Below are positions 39,621-52,498 of a DNA stretch of 64,000 bases, one piece after another. How positions within the stretch are numbered: position 1 is the first letter of the stretch; every line of letters starts with the position of its first letter. The notes under the pieces were generated by a model. That model saw nothing but the letters and a program-made list of their open reading frames with translations. It ran no database searches and was not told where the DNA came from. The stretch spans positions 124,001 through 188,000 of the forward strand of contig NZ_MDEQ02000013.1 of NCBI RefSeq assembly GCF_001883705.2. Reading direction: 5' to 3'. This stretch comes from Burkholderia catarinensis (GTDB taxonomy: Bacteria; Pseudomonadota; Gammaproteobacteria; Burkholderiales; Burkholderiaceae). The translations under genes and the position numbers were made by a program.

Positions 39621-39990
39621 GCGGGCCCGCACGCGGCGGCCGATAACGGGCACCGACCCCGTGGCTGCCGCGCGCGCAAGCGGCTTCGCGGCGGCGGCAG
39701 GCAGGCCGCCGTTACACATCGACGCCGCACGCCGGCGGCCCGAAACCTTCGAATTGGCCGAACGGCCGACTTCCGCGCATTCCGATCACGTTTCAAAATC
39801 TTTCTGACGAATGAATCGTCATACGCGGCAACTGCCGCGCGGCGCACTTTCTCGCGTGCAAATCGGCAGTTCGTCGTGCCTGATGCGCATGAAAAACGCA
39901 TCGTACGCATACGATGAAAACGCTGCGGAAAATATGGGTAAAAATGACCTTCCTCAGGATCCCGAAAACAGCAAAAAATCCCGGAAAGCC
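39621..39990. other. Non-coding region after pheC
   Basis: No gene is convincing here. The stretch 39780-39990 is AT-richer than the surroundings and contains nested short inverted repeats, including CATCGTA-CGCA-TACGATG (39899-39916) and GATGCG...CGCATC just before it. A small plus-strand frame (39811-40044) lacks a ribosome-binding site. These features and the terminator at 40247 make a structured plus-strand RNA possible. Confidence 0.4.
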
Positions 39991-40197
39991 TTATCTGGCG
40001 GGCGTTACAACCTGAAACACTTTGTTACCGCGAGGGGTCATTAATTCGCCCACAATGGCCTCAACGGTTTCAACACGGATGCGGTCTCGTGTGCCAAGTG
40101 TGAGCGGACGCGAAGCGCTGCGAGCCAGTCGGTCACGTACCGAAGCCCTTCCAAGGGGCATCCCTGTTGGAGTCGTTTCCGGCTCCCCGCCGGACAC
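39991..40197 (-). CDS. Small hypothetical protein
   Basis: A 68-residue frame starting with GTG: SGGEPETTPTGMPLGRASVR, then a more protein-like C-terminus with RDRIRVETVEAIVGELMTPR and GNKVFQVVTPAR. I do not recognise it. It is the only frame in this gap with a plausible amphipathic composition. A strong ribosome-binding site (GCGAGGAGACC) sits 13 bases upstream, but it is better spaced for an ATG (at about 40210) that opens a different frame of about 54 codons. So either frame, or neither, may be real. Confidence 0.35.
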   Translation of the reverse strand: MSGGEPETTPTGMPLGRASVRDRLARSASRPLTLGTRDRIRVETVEAIVGELMTPRGNKVFQVVTPAR

Positions 40198-40246
40198 GGT
40201 TTCATCTTTGGTCTCCTCGCGCTAACCCCGTAGCGTGTGGTTTTTA

Positions 40247-40271
40247 GCGGGCTAATAAGCCCGCTTTTTTT
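40247..40271 (+). terminator. Strong intrinsic terminator (plus strand)
   Basis: GCGGGC-TAATAA-GCCCGC followed by seven T residues. A second small hairpin, CGCTA...TAGCG (40220-40235), lies just before it. The nearest annotated plus-strand gene, pheC, ends 630 bases earlier. Confidence 0.85.
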
Positions 40272-40335
40272 CGTCCATCGAAAACGCAACGGCCCGCAGG
40301 CCGCCGCGTTTTTCCCGTCGCCGGGCCGCTTCGCT

Positions 40336-42063
40336 TCATGCGGTCTTCTGCACGTCGAGCTTCAGCTCCTCGATCATCCGGTCGCGCATCACGAACTTCT
40401 GCACCTTGCCCGTCACCGTCATCGGCAACTCGTCGACGAAGCGGATATAGCGCGGAATCTTGTAGTGCGCGATCTGCCCGTTGCAGAACGCACGCACGTC
40501 ATCCTCGGTCATCTGCTCGTCCGCGCGCAGCACGATCCACGCGCACAGCTCTTCACCGTATTTCGCATCGGGCACGCCGAATACCTGCGCGCTCTGGATC
40601 TTCGGATGCCGAAACAGGAATTCCTCGATCTCGCGCGGATAGACGTTCTCGCCGCCGCGAATCACCATGTCCTTCAGCCGGCCGACGATGTTGCAGTAGC
40701 CGTCCGCGTCGAGCGTCGCGAGGTCGCCCGTATGCATCCAGCCGTCGGCCAGCACCTCGCGCGTCTTCGCGTCGTCGCCCCAGTAGCCGAGCATCACCGA
40801 ATAGCCCTTCGTGCACAGCTCGCCCGTCACGCCGAGCGGCACGATGTCGCCGTTCGGATCGACGACCTTCACTTCCAGATGCGGCTGGATGCGCCCGACC
40901 GTCGTCGTGCGCTTCTCGAGCGGATCGTCGGTCGAGCTCTGGAACGACACGGGGCTCGTTTCCGTCATCCCGTACGCGATCGTGATCTCCGACAGGTGCA
41001 TCTGCGACACGACGCGCTTCATCGTCTCGATCGGGCACGGCGAGCCGGCCATGATCCCGGTGCGCAGCGTCGACAGGTCGAATGTCCGGAACTCGGGATG
41101 ATCGAGCTCCGCGATGAACATCGTCGGCACGCCGTGCAGCGCGGTGCAACGCTCGTCGGCCACGGCCGCGAGCGTTGCGACCGGATCGAACGCTTCGCCG
41201 GGAAACACCATCGCCGCGCCCTTCGACACGCACGCGAGCACGGCCAGCACCATCCCGAAGCAGTGATACAGCGGCACCGGGATGCACAGCGTGTCCTGCT
41301 CGGTGAAACGCATCGCCGTCGCGATCGAGCGCCCATTGTTGACGACGTTGCGATGCGTGAGCGTCGCGCCCTTCGGGCTGCCCGTCGTGCCGCTCGTGAA
41401 CTGGATGTTGATCGCGTCGGTGGCCGCGAGCGTCGCGCCGATCGCATCGAGCAGCGCGGAATCGACGGCCCGGCGGCCGCGCGCCATCACGTCCGCGAAG
41501 CGGAACATGCCGGCCGGCGCGACGTCGCCCATCGACACGACCGTGCGCAGGCTCGGCACGCGTGCCGCATGCAGGTCGCCGGGTGTCGCGCTCGCAAGCT
41601 CCGGCGCGATGGTCTGCAGCATCTCGACGTAGGCGGACGTCTTGAAGCGCTCGGCTGCGATCACGGCCTTGCAGCCGACCTTGTTCAGCGCGTATTCGAG
41701 CTCCGACAGCCGGTAGGCCGGATTGATGTTGACCAGCACCGCGCCGATCCGCGCGGTCGCGAACTGCGTGAGCAGCCATTCGCTGCGGTTCGGCGACCAG
41801 ATGCCGACGCGATCGCCCTTCACGATGCCGAGCGCGGCGAGGCCGGCCGCCAGCACGTCGACCTCGTTCGCGAACTCGCGCCAGGTCCAGCGCACCTGCT
41901 GCTCGCGGAACACGACGGCCGGACGGTCGGGAAAGCGGCCGGCCGTGTCGAGCAGGAACCGGCCGATCGTCGCTTCGGATAGCGGCACGTCGGTCGCGCC
42001 GCGCACGTACGACAAGCCGTTTTCGGGCGCGATCAGCGCGCCCACGCCAAGGTCTGCTGCCAT
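40336..42063 (-). CDS. AMP-binding acyl-CoA synthetase (FadD/ACSF2-like)
   Basis: A 575-residue ANL ligase for medium- or long-chain fatty acids by similarity. The P-loop is [11 protein letters not shown] (222-232). Other motifs are [47 protein letters not shown] and the catalytic lysine in [27 protein letters not shown] precedes the ATG at 42063; the frame extends upstream without support. It is a lone gene on the minus strand after the atp operon terminator. The exact acid is unknown. Confidence 0.88.
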   Translation of the reverse strand: MAADLGVGALIAPENGLSYVRGATDVPLSEATIGRFLLDTAGRFPDRPAVVFREQQVRWTWREFANEVDVLAAGLAALGIVKGDRVGIWSPNRSEWLLTQFATARIGAVLVNINPAYRLSELEYALNKVGCKAVIAAERFKTSAYVEMLQTIAPELASATPGDLHAARVPSLRTVVSMGDVAPAGMFRFADVMARGRRAVDSALLDAIGATLAATDAINIQFTSGTTGSPKGATLTHRNVVNNGRSIATAMRFTEQDTLCIPVPLYHCFGMVLAVLACVSKGAAMVFPGEAFDPVATLAAVADERCTALHGVPTMFIAELDHPEFRTFDLSTLRTGIMAGSPCPIETMKRVVSQMHLSEITIAYGMTETSPVSFQSSTDDPLEKRTTTVGRIQPHLEVKVVDPNGDIVPLGVTGELCTKGYSVMLGYWGDDAKTREVLADGWMHTGDLATLDADGYCNIVGRLKDMVIRGGENVYPREIEEFLFRHPKIQSAQVFGVPDAKYGEELCAWIVLRADEQMTEDDVRAFCNGQIAHYKIPRYIRFVDELPMTVTGKVQKFVMRDRMIEELKLDVQKTA

Positions 42064-42253
42064 GAATGTCTCCGTCCTTTTTGTCTGATCGGCCCGCGCG
42101 CGCCTGCCGTGCCCGCCTCCGCCGCCGCAATCGCGACGGACAGCCTCACCGCGGATGATGACGCGCTCCGCTGACGACACTCTGACATCAAATCACGGCG
42201 GCCGGATGAAATAGCACGACCGGCCGGAACGATCCGGCACGCAAACGACAGAC

Positions 42254-42278
42254 GAAAAAAAGCAGCCCGAAGGCTGCT
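42254..42278 (-). terminator. Intrinsic terminator of the atp operon
   Basis: On the minus strand, AGCAGCC-TTCG-GGCTGCT followed by seven T residues, 27 bases past the atpC stop. The stem with a TTCG tetraloop and T-run is a textbook terminator. Confidence 0.9.
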
Positions 42279-42304
42279 TTCTTTCGCGGGATACGCGGCT
42301 CGGC

Positions 42305-42730
42305 TCAGTGCCGGCTGCGAATCTTCGCCAGACGCTGGATCGCCTCGAGCTGCGCCATCGCGGTCGCGAGCTCGGATTGCGCCTTCGCGAGGTCGAGGTC
42401 CGACTTCGCGTTCTGCAGCGTTTCCTCGGCGCGCTTGCGCGCTTCCTCGGCTTTCGCCCCGTCGAGGTCCTTGCCGCGGATCGCGGTATCGGCGAGCACC
42501 GTCACGGCGCCCGGCTGCACTTCGAGAATGCCGCCCGCGACGAACACGAATTCGTCGTTGCCGCCCTCGACTTCGATGCGCACCGCACCCGGACGAATCC
42601 GCGTGATCAGCGGCGTGTGACCCGGGAGGATACCCAGCTCACCCGACTCGCCCGGCAGCGCGACGAATTTCGCCTGGCCCGAGAAGATCTGCTCTTCCGC
42701 GCTGACGACGTCTACTTTGATGGTTGCCAT
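42305..42730 (-). CDS. atpC: ATP synthase epsilon subunit
   Basis: A 141-residue epsilon subunit of the F1 central stalk, which couples rotation and can inhibit ATP hydrolysis. The N-terminal beta-sandwich contains [34 protein letters not shown], and the C-terminal helical hairpin reads [33 protein letters not shown] precedes the ATG. It is the last gene of the operon, separated from atpD by 149 bp holding three palindromes, an unusually wide gap here. Confidence 0.96.
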   Translation of the reverse strand: MATIKVDVVSAEEQIFSGQAKFVALPGESGELGILPGHTPLITRIRPGAVRIEVEGGNDEFVFVAGGILEVQPGAVTVLADTAIRGKDLDGAKAEEARKRAEETLQNAKSDLDLAKAQSELATAMAQLEAIQRLAKIRSRH

Positions 42731-42746
42731 ATCGACTCCTGTCGAC

Positions 42747-42864
42747 GGGAGTTAGCGCTTTAGCGCTTACTCCCATCCCATGCCGCGGTTGGCAAGAGTG
42801 AGCGCTTCAGCGCTTACTCCGGCCCCACGGCGGTCGACCGGAGTGAGCGCTCAGCGCTCACTCC
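42747..42864. repeat. Three palindromic repeats between atpD and atpC
   Basis: Three related hairpins lie in tandem: 42747-42774, 42796-42819 and 42840-42864. The last has perfect arms GGAGTGAGCGC / GCGCTCACTCC; all share an AGCGCT core flanked by GGAGT and ACTCC. In RNA they would form stable stem-loops between the beta and epsilon cistrons. They may adjust mRNA stability or lower epsilon output. Confidence 0.8.
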
Positions 42865-42879
42865 CGTCCCACATGACCC

Positions 42880-44340
<1,461 letters not shown>

Positions 44341-45216
44341 TTAAACAGCGGCTGCGCCGCCGACGATCTCCGACAGTTCTTTCGTAATCGCGGCCTGACG
44401 GCTCTTGTTGTACACGAGCTGCAGTTCGCTGATCACCGTCTTCGCGTTATCGGACGCGGCCTTCATCGCGACCATTCGCGCCGATTGCTCGGACGCCATG
44501 TTCTCCGCGACGGCCTGGTACACCAGCGCCTCGACGTAACGCACGAGCAGTTCGTCGACGACTGCCTGCGCGTCCGGCTCGTAGATGTAGTCCCACGACG
44601 TCGACGGCGTGCCGTCACCCGCTTCGAAGTGTTCCGACGACAGCGGCAGCAGCTGCTCGATCACGGCTTCCTGCTTCATCGTGTTGACGAAGCGCGTGTA
44701 AGCGATATAAACCGCCGCCAGCTTGCCTTCCGAGTACAGATCGAGCTGCGTCTTCACGGCGCCGATCAGCTTGTCCAGGTGCGGGGTATCGCCGAGGTGC
44801 ACGACCTGCGACATCACCTTCGCGCCGAAGCGGTTCAGAAACCCGAGGCCCTTGCTACCGATCGCGGTAGCTTCGACCTTCTGGCCCTGCCCTTCCAGCT
44901 CCTTGAACTTCTGCACCGTCGCACGCAGCACGTTGGTGTTCAGACCGCCGCACAGACCCTTGTCCGTCGTGACGAGGATGATGCCGGCCGTGTTCACGCC
45001 TTCGTTCGCCACCATGAACGGGTGGCGGTACTCCGGGTTCGCGCGGCTCATGTGCGCGGCGATGGCACGGACCTTGTCCGCGTACGGACGCGCTGCGCGC
45101 ATGCGTTCCTGCGCGCGGCGCATCTTCGATGCGGCCACCATCTCCATCGCCTTCGTGATCTTGCGCGTGTTCTGCACGCTCTTGATCTTGCCGCGAATTT
45201 CCTTCATTCCAGCCAT
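44341..45216 (-). CDS. atpG: ATP synthase gamma subunit
   Basis: The 291-residue gamma subunit, the rotating coiled-coil shaft of F1. The N-terminal helix is [33 protein letters not shown]. The C-terminal helix includes [40 protein letters not shown], as in all gamma subunits. AAGGAGCAAGCT precedes the ATG. Confidence 0.97.
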   Translation of the reverse strand: MAGMKEIRGKIKSVQNTRKITKAMEMVAASKMRRAQERMRAARPYADKVRAIAAHMSRANPEYRHPFMVANEGVNTAGIILVTTDKGLCGGLNTNVLRATVQKFKELEGQGQKVEATAIGSKGLGFLNRFGAKVMSQVVHLGDTPHLDKLIGAVKTQLDLYSEGKLAAVYIAYTRFVNTMKQEAVIEQLLPLSSEHFEAGDGTPSTSWDYIYEPDAQAVVDELLVRYVEALVYQAVAENMASEQSARMVAMKAASDNAKTVISELQLVYNKSRQAAITKELSEIVGGAAAV

Positions 45217-45287
45217 AGCTTGCTCCTTGACCGAAGCGGCGCGGGCGCATCACGCAACCCGCGCGGCCTCAGTGTGTCACTCGCGGA

Positions 45288-46829
45288 TCAATAGGCACCG
45301 GACTTCTTGAAGGATTCGATCGCCGCGCGCAGCGCGCCTTCGTCGTCCTTCGAGAGATCCTTGGTGTCTTCGATGCGCTTGATGAGGTCAGCGTGGCTGG
45401 TCTTCAGGTTGTCGCGCAGGCCCTTCTCGAACGCCAGCACTTGCTTGACGTCGAGGTCGTCGAGGTAGCCGTTGTTCGCGGCGTACAGCGACACGGCCAG
45501 CTCCCACACCTGCAGCGGCTGGTACTGCGGCTGCTTCAGCAGTTCCGTCACGCGGCGGCCGCGCTCGAGCTGCTTGCGGGTCGCTTCGTCGAGGTCCGAT
45601 GCGAACTGCGCGAATGCGGCGAGTTCACGGTACTGCGCGAGGTCGGTACGGATACCGCCCGACAGCTTCTTCACGACCTTCGTCTGCGCGGCGCCACCGA
45701 CTCGCGACACCGACACGCCGGCGTTGATTGCCGGGCGGATGCCTGCGTTGAACAGGTCGGTTTCCAGGAAGATCTGGCCGTCGGTAATCGAGATCACGTT
45801 CGTCGGAACGAACGCGGTCACGTCGCCTGCCTGCGTTTCGATGACCGGCAGTGCCGTCAGCGAACCGCTCTTGCCCTTCACTTCGCCGTTCGTGAACTTC
45901 TCGACGTAATCTTCCGACACGCGAGCCGCACGCTCGAGCAGACGCGAGTGCAGATAGAACACGTCGCCCGGGTACGCTTCACGGCCCGGCGGGCGGCGCA
46001 GCAGCAGCGAGATCTGACGGTATGCCCAAGCCTGCTTGGTCAAGTCGTCATAGATGATCAGCGCGTCTTGGCCGCGGTCGCGGAAGTATTCGCCCATCGT
46101 GCAGCCAGCGTACGGTGCCAGGTACTGCATGGCGGCGGAATCCGATGCCGAAGCGGCGACGACGATCGTGTATTCCATCGCGCCCGTTTCTTCGAGCTTG
46201 CGCACCACGTTCATGATCGACGAAGCCTTCTGGCCGATCGCGACGTAGATACAGACCAGGTCCTTGCCCTTCTGGTTGATGATCGCGTCGATCGCCACCG
46301 CGGTCTTGCCGCACTGACGGTCGCCGATGATCAGCTCACGCTGGCCACGGCCGATCGGCACCATCGCATCGATCGACTTGATGCCCGTCTGCACCGGCTG
46401 CGACACCGACTTACGCCAGATCACGCCCGGAGCGATCTTTTCGATCGCGTCGGTCAGCTTCGCGTTGACCGGGCCCTTGCCGTCGATCGGGTTGCCGAGC
46501 GCATCGACCACGCGGCCGATGAGTTCCGGACCAACCGGGACTTCCAGAATGCGGCCCGTCGTCTTGACGATGTCGCCTTCCGAGATGTGTTCGTATTCGC
46601 CGAGAATCACCGCGCCGACCGAGTCGCGCTCGAGGTTCAGCGCGAGGCCGAACGTGTTGCCCGGAAACTCGAGCATTTCGCCCTGCATCACGTCCGACAG
46701 GCCGTGGATGCGCACGATACCGTCGGTCACGGAGATCACGGTGCCCTGGTTGCGAACGTCTGCGTTCGCTTCAAGGCCCTGGATCCGGCTCTTGATCAGC
46801 TCGCTGATCTCAGAGGGATTGAGTTGCAT
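45288..46829 (-). CDS. atpA: ATP synthase alpha subunit
   Basis: The 513-residue non-catalytic nucleotide-binding subunit of F1. The P-loop reads [10 protein letters not shown], with Cys where E. coli has Thr; as far as I recall this is usual in Burkholderia. Also present are [47 protein letters not shown] and the arginine-finger region around [22 protein letters not shown] precedes the ATG. It begins with [16 protein letters not shown], which contacts delta and b. Confidence 0.98.
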   Translation of the reverse strand: MQLNPSEISELIKSRIQGLEANADVRNQGTVISVTDGIVRIHGLSDVMQGEMLEFPGNTFGLALNLERDSVGAVILGEYEHISEGDIVKTTGRILEVPVGPELIGRVVDALGNPIDGKGPVNAKLTDAIEKIAPGVIWRKSVSQPVQTGIKSIDAMVPIGRGQRELIIGDRQCGKTAVAIDAIINQKGKDLVCIYVAIGQKASSIMNVVRKLEETGAMEYTIVVAASASDSAAMQYLAPYAGCTMGEYFRDRGQDALIIYDDLTKQAWAYRQISLLLRRPPGREAYPGDVFYLHSRLLERAARVSEDYVEKFTNGEVKGKSGSLTALPVIETQAGDVTAFVPTNVISITDGQIFLETDLFNAGIRPAINAGVSVSRVGGAAQTKVVKKLSGGIRTDLAQYRELAAFAQFASDLDEATRKQLERGRRVTELLKQPQYQPLQVWELAVSLYAANNGYLDDLDVKQVLAFEKGLRDNLKTSHADLIKRIEDTKDLSKDDEGALRAAIESFKKSGAY

Positions 46830-46877
46830 TATTCGCTCCTGATAGTCAATTCTGTTGCGTGCCGACTGCCTGGGCGC

Positions 46878-47417
46878 TCAAGCGCTCAAGGCTGTCTGCA
46901 TGCTGACGAGCCGCGCGCGGACCGAGGTATCGAGCACTTCGTCGCCGACCGTCACGCGCACGCCGCCGATCAGCGACGCATCGGTCTCGACCGTGGGCTT
47001 CAGCTTACGCTTGAACTTGCGTTCAAGGCTGGCGATGAGTTCGGTGAGCTGTGCGCCTTCGAGCGGAAACGCGCTGACGATCTGCACGTCTGCCGCGCCT
47101 TCGCGCGCATTCTTCAGTTCGTCGAACTGCGTGGAGATTTCCGGCAGCAGCGCGATACGGTGATTTTCGACCAGCATCTGCACGAAGTTCTTCGCTTCCG
47201 CGCTGGTCGCGAGCGGCGATTTCACCGCGGCGAGCAGCAGCTCGTTGACCTGCGCACGGCTCACTTTCGGGCTCGACGCGACAGACAGCACTTCGGGCAG
47301 GTGCGCAACCTGAGCCAGCTCTTGCACGAGCGTGGACCAGGCGGCGATATCACCACCCTCGGCCACGCGGAACAGCGCTTCTGCGTAAGGGCGGGCGATG
47401 GTTGCAAGTTCGGCCAT
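46878..47417 (-). CDS. atpH: ATP synthase delta subunit
   Basis: The 179-residue delta subunit (OSCP homologue), which links F1 to the peripheral stalk. The start [18 protein letters not shown] is typical, as is the C-terminal [21 protein letters not shown]. It starts 2 bases after the atpF stop, so it is translationally coupled. Confidence 0.96.
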   Translation of the reverse strand: MAELATIARPYAEALFRVAEGGDIAAWSTLVQELAQVAHLPEVLSVASSPKVSRAQVNELLLAAVKSPLATSAEAKNFVQMLVENHRIALLPEISTQFDELKNAREGAADVQIVSAFPLEGAQLTELIASLERKFKRKLKPTVETDASLIGGVRVTVGDEVLDTSVRARLVSMQTALSA

Positions 47418-47419
47418 GA

Positions 47420-47890
47420 TCAGAGCTCGGCTTTCAGTTGATTCAGCAGTTCGGCGTGGGCCGTTTGATCGACTTCGCGCTTCAGGATCTGCTCGGCGCC
47501 CTTGACCGCCAGCGTGGCGACTTCGCCGCGCAGCGTTTCACGCGCCTTCACGATTTGCTGATCCGCGTCCGCCTTCGCCTGAGCGATGATGCGGGCGGCT
47601 TCGGCATGGGCTTGAGCCTTGATTTCTTCGGCAACGGCCTGCGCGCGCTTTTCAGCGTCGGCAATGCGTTGTTGACCGTCGTTACGGGCCTGCGCGAGTT
47701 CCTGGTCGACGCGCTTGTGCGCCGCTGCGAGTTCCGCCTGACCCTTTTCCGCGGCCGAGAGGCCATCGGCAATTTTCTTCGAGCGCTCGTCGAGGGCGTT
47801 GATCAACGGCGGCCACACGAATTTCATCGTGAACCACGCGAGGATCAGGAACACGACCATTTGCGCAAACAGGGTTGCGTTAAGATTCAC
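47420..47890 (-). CDS. atpF: ATP synthase b subunit
   Basis: The 156-residue b subunit of Fo, which forms the peripheral stalk as a dimer. One N-terminal membrane helix ([23 protein letters not shown]) is followed by a long charged coiled coil ([22 protein letters not shown]... through residue 140). Confidence 0.97.
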   Translation of the reverse strand: MNLNATLFAQMVVFLILAWFTMKFVWPPLINALDERSKKIADGLSAAEKGQAELAAAHKRVDQELAQARNDGQQRIADAEKRAQAVAEEIKAQAHAEAARIIAQAKADADQQIVKARETLRGEVATLAVKGAEQILKREVDQTAHAELLNQLKAEL

Positions 47891-48017
47891 GGTGTTTCCT
47901 TATCTGCTATTCCGGAAATTGAAACGAGGAGGAGCGCGTCGAATGGGAATTCGATTGGCGCTCGTCATCCGTTCCACCCTGCGCCGGCAATCGCTGGCGC
48001 AAATCTTCCGAGGAACC

Positions 48018-49322
<1,305 letters not shown>

Positions 49323-49329
49323 TCACAGC

Positions 49330-49866
49330 CTATCGCCAGGCCAACGCAATCCAGTACGTTTTCAGCACGAGCAAGTACGTAATGAGCAACGGCACCCAGT
49401 GCACACCCGGGTACCACACGGCGATCGCCACGAACAGCGCGATCGTCGCACCCATCTTGAGTACTTCGCCGACCACCCAACCCATCACGGTGTCGGCACC
49501 GCCTCGCCTCAAACGCGCCGCGAACAATGCGCTTGGCGCCCAGCCAATCGCTCCGCCCAAAAATGCAGATTGCGCAGCGGCGCCCGGCGGCTTCGAAGAA
49601 AACAGCCACCACGCCAGCGTTGCAACCAAGGACAAAGCCACTTGCGCGATCACAACCCGGTAGGGCGTGACCCGCGAGGGTCGGCTTACATCCGGCCCGA
49701 ACAGCGTTTCCGCTTCGGCCCGCGTAAGCGGAACGATTGTTGTGTCGTCTTGCTGCTCGGCATCCCAATCGTCGGCGGCTGCATGCCGCTTCTCGACAGC
49801 CGGTGCGGTACTGCGGCGTGCGCTGTGCTTGTCGTGCCCATTGATCGGCTCCTCCTGACCCGCCAT
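49330..49866 (-). CDS. atpI: ATP synthase assembly protein AtpI
   Basis: A 178-residue membrane protein in the atpI position. E. coli AtpI (about 126 residues) helps assemble the c ring. Here four membrane segments lie in the C-terminal half (VIAQVALSLVATLAWWLF, AFLGGAIGWAPSALFAA, MGATIALFVAIAVWY, LLITYLLVLKTYWIAL). They are preceded by a hydrophilic extension of about 75 residues (GQEEPINGHDKHSARRST...). Start at 49866 or 49875; neither has a strong ribosome-binding site. Confidence 0.8.
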   Translation of the reverse strand: MAGQEEPINGHDKHSARRSTAPAVEKRHAAADDWDAEQQDDTTIVPLTRAEAETLFGPDVSRPSRVTPYRVVIAQVALSLVATLAWWLFSSKPPGAAAQSAFLGGAIGWAPSALFAARLRRGGADTVMGWVVGEVLKMGATIALFVAIAVWYPGVHWVPLLITYLLVLKTYWIALAWR

Positions 49867-49944
49867 CGCAACCATCCGCAAAATCCCAATCCGCCCCAAA
49901 CTTTCCGAAAGCTTTCGGGGGTGCCTAGCTAACAAATCCGGGCG

Positions 49945-49973
49945 ATTGTAAGCGATAGTTGCAGGTGATTCAA
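49945..49973 (-). promoter_or_regulatory. Sigma-70 promoter of the atp operon
   Basis: On the minus strand TTGAAT (49968-49973) and TACAAT (49945-49950) are separated by exactly 17 bp. Transcription would start near 49938, about 70 nt before atpI. It is the best sigma-70 match upstream of the operon. Confidence 0.75.
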
Positions 49974-50429
49974 GGCTTTAGACACGACAAAAATCTGCGC
50001 AAAATGTCGCCTCATCATGTGAAAAACGCGCGAACCGACGACGTACGATGACAGTTGTAAGGTCGGCTTTTCGCGCCGGTATTTCTTGCCGGCAAAAATG
50101 CGGTGACGATGGGAAGGCGCCAAACGACGCTCGGCGCGAGCATGGGCGGTGCGGCACGATCGCCGCAAGAAATTCACTGTGAAGCAGCCGGGCGGAACAG
50201 CGCTGCGCGATGACTCGGAACAACTAAGACGCGGCGGCCGATCCGCTTCGCCCGATGCGCGAAATTCGATCGGACGCCGAGGCATCGATTCATCCAATCA
50301 GTTGTCGCGCCACCACAGACGATCGACTGTGGATCGCCGCACTTATCAACAGCCGCGCAACCACCGCGAACGCTGTGCCCCCTTCCCGCCACCCGAACGG
50401 CACGCCTGTGCCGCCCGCACCCGCATCGC
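49974..50429. other. Intergenic region upstream of the atp operon
   Basis: About 450 bp with lower GC than its neighbours and no credible gene. It lies between the anion transporter stop and the atp promoter. Two near-matches to DnaA boxes face each other, TGTGGATCG (50328-50336) and TTATCAACA (50343-50351). No intrinsic terminator for the transporter gene is apparent. Confidence 0.4.
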
Positions 50430-51560
50430 TCAACCGTGAACGAGCAGCCACGCACCCAGTGCCGCGCTCACGAGCGCGAACGGAATCGAGACCAGATGGA
50501 ACGGCAGCCACATGCGCGGCTCCTTCGCGAGACGCACCGCGATCAGGTTCGCGAGCGAACCGATCGCGAAACCGAAGCCGCCGACCGATACGCCGAATGC
50601 AAGCGCGCGCCAGTCGCGCGTGAATTCCGACAGCAGGATCGCGGCCGGCACGTTGCTGATCCCCTGTGACAGCACGGCGCCGGCCGCAAAGACACGCAAC
50701 GGCGAATCGAGCTGCGCGCGTGCAATCGCATCATGCACGACGGGCAGTGCAGCCGCGCTGCGCAGCACGACGAACATCAGCACGAAAATCAGCAGCAGCA
50801 GCCAGTCGATCCTAAGGACTGCATCACGTTTTACCGCGAGCAGCACGATCGCGACACCAATCAGGCCCGGCAGCGGATGGTGGGCATCGGCAAGCAGCAC
50901 GAATGCGGCGAACAGCACCGCGGCGATCAGCGCATGCATGCGCTGCACGGGAAACGCGGTAACGTCGCCGGACAGGTCGAGCGGCTTCGCGCGAAACGCG
51001 CACGCCGTCAGTGCGAGCAGCAGCGCCATCAGCGCGATTGCGAGCGGCCCGAGCGTGATCACGAAGCGGGCGAACGACATGCCGCTCAGTTGCCACAGGA
51101 ACAGGTTCTGGGGATTGCCGAGCGGCGTCGCGACGGACCCCGCATTGACGGCCAGCGCCACGACGATCACGAGCCGCCTGAACGGCAGCGGCGTCAGCGC
51201 ACGCAGCGACACCATCAACGGCACGACCACGAACAGCGCGACGTCGTTGGTCAGCCACATCGAGAGCGCCGCGGCGAACACGACGAGCAGCATCGCGAGC
51301 CCGCGCTCGGAATGCACGTGATGCACGATGCGGTGTGCGAGCCACATCAGGCACCCGGACAGCTCGAGCGCCTTGGTCAGCATCAGCAGGCCCGCGAGCG
51401 TCGCGACCGTCTGCCAGTCGACGCGATCGGCAAGCACCGCAAATGGTTGCGGACGCACCCATTGCAGAATAACCAGGCCCAGCGCCAGCACGGACAGCAC
51501 CGGCTCGTGCGCGAGCCATCCGAGCCACCGGCGCGGCGCCAGTGCGCTCGTCTCATCCAT
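50430..51560 (-). CDS. Anion permease of the ArsB/NhaD/SLC13 superfamily
   Basis: A 376-residue inner-membrane protein with about ten hydrophobic helices. It shows the ion-transporter-superfamily features MWLTNDVALFVVVPLMVSL and SVATPLGNPQNLFLWQLSGMSF in the first half and LSQGISNVPAAILLSEFT in the second, the two inverted re-entrant regions. It lies 13 bp after parB and precedes the atp operon on the same strand. The start is the ATG at 51560; a GTG at 51569 is in frame. Substrate (dicarboxylate, arsenite or sodium/proton) is unknown. Confidence 0.75.
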   Translation of the reverse strand: MDETSALAPRRWLGWLAHEPVLSVLALGLVILQWVRPQPFAVLADRVDWQTVATLAGLLMLTKALELSGCLMWLAHRIVHHVHSERGLAMLLVVFAAALSMWLTNDVALFVVVPLMVSLRALTPLPFRRLVIVVALAVNAGSVATPLGNPQNLFLWQLSGMSFARFVITLGPLAIALMALLLALTACAFRAKPLDLSGDVTAFPVQRMHALIAAVLFAAFVLLADAHHPLPGLIGVAIVLLAVKRDAVLRIDWLLLLIFVLMFVVLRSAAALPVVHDAIARAQLDSPLRVFAAGAVLSQGISNVPAAILLSEFTRDWRALAFGVSVGGFGFAIGSLANLIAVRLAKEPRMWLPFHLVSIPFALVSAALGAWLLVHG

Positions 51561-51573
51561 CGGCCGCACCGCG

Positions 51574-52467
51574 TTACTCTTCGGCCGCTACGTTGCCGCG
51601 CAGGCGCTCGAGAATGCCCTCCAGCGCGTCGAGGTTGCCGAAGTCGATCGTGACCTGCCCTCGCCCGCGGCGGCCGAGCTTGATCTTCACCGTCGACGCG
51701 AGCAGGTCGGACAGTTCCTCTTCGAGACGGCGCGTGTCGCGTCCGCCGTCGTCCTTCGCGCGCGCCTTCACGGCCGGCGCTTCCTTCGTCGTATGCGCGA
51801 CAAGTTTCTCGGTCTCGCGCACCGACATGCGCTTGTTGACGACCTGATGGGCAAGCGTGATCTGCGTTGCCGTGTCGACGGCCAGCAGCGCGCGCGCGTG
51901 GCCCATGTCGAGATCGCCGGCCAGCAGCATCGTCTGCACCGGCGACGCAAGGTTCAGCAGACGCAGCAGGTTCGACACCGCGCTGCGCGAACGGCCGACC
52001 GATTCGGCCGCCTGTTCGTGCGTGAAACCGAATTCGTCGAGCAGGCGCTGGATGCCGTGCGCCTCTTCAAGCGGGTTCAGATCCTCGCGCTGGATGTTCT
52101 CGATCAGCGCCATCGCCGCGGCGGCTTGATCGGATACGTCCTTCACGAGCACCGGTACTTCGTCGAGGCCGGCCAGGCGCGCCGCGCGGAAACGCCGCTC
52201 GCCCGCGATGATCTCGTATTTATCCGATGAAATGGGCCGTACCAGGATCGGCTGCATCACGCCCTGTGCGCGGATGCTCGCGGCGAGCTCCTGCAGGCTG
52301 CCTTCGTCCATCCGCGTCCGTGGCTGGTACTTGCCGGCCTGCAGCTTGCCAAGCGCGAGCGTGTTCGGTGCCCCTTCGATCTTCACCGCTTCGGTGATAT
52401 CCGCGCTGCCGCCGAGCAGCGCTTCGAGGCCACGTCCCAAGCCCTTCTTCTTCGGTACCGCGTTCAT
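51574..52467 (-). CDS. parB: Chromosome partitioning protein ParB
   Basis: A 297-residue ParB/Spo0J, the CTP-dependent DNA clamp that loads at parS and spreads. The N-terminus is PKKKGLGRGLEALLGG. The CTPase motif region includes GERRFRAARLAGL and ENIQREDLNPLEEA; the helix-turn-helix that reads parS is FTHEQAAESVGRSRSAVSNLLRLL. The start at 52467 follows GAGGAAGAAAGAC; an ATG at 52491 is in frame. It follows parA by 31 bp, and two parS-like sites lie within 4 kb. Confidence 0.96.
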   Translation of the reverse strand: MNAVPKKKGLGRGLEALLGGSADITEAVKIEGAPNTLALGKLQAGKYQPRTRMDEGSLQELAASIRAQGVMQPILVRPISSDKYEIIAGERRFRAARLAGLDEVPVLVKDVSDQAAAAMALIENIQREDLNPLEEAHGIQRLLDEFGFTHEQAAESVGRSRSAVSNLLRLLNLASPVQTMLLAGDLDMGHARALLAVDTATQITLAHQVVNKRMSVRETEKLVAHTTKEAPAVKARAKDDGGRDTRRLEEELSDLLASTVKIKLGRRGRGQVTIDFGNLDALEGILERLRGNVAAEE

Positions 52468-52498
52468 GTCTTTCTTCCTCGCTTCGCTCATGTCCGGC

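Noticed and set aside
42747..42864. Triple palindrome as a CRISPR array
   Set aside because: Only three unequal, internally symmetric units with short irregular gaps; no cas genes.
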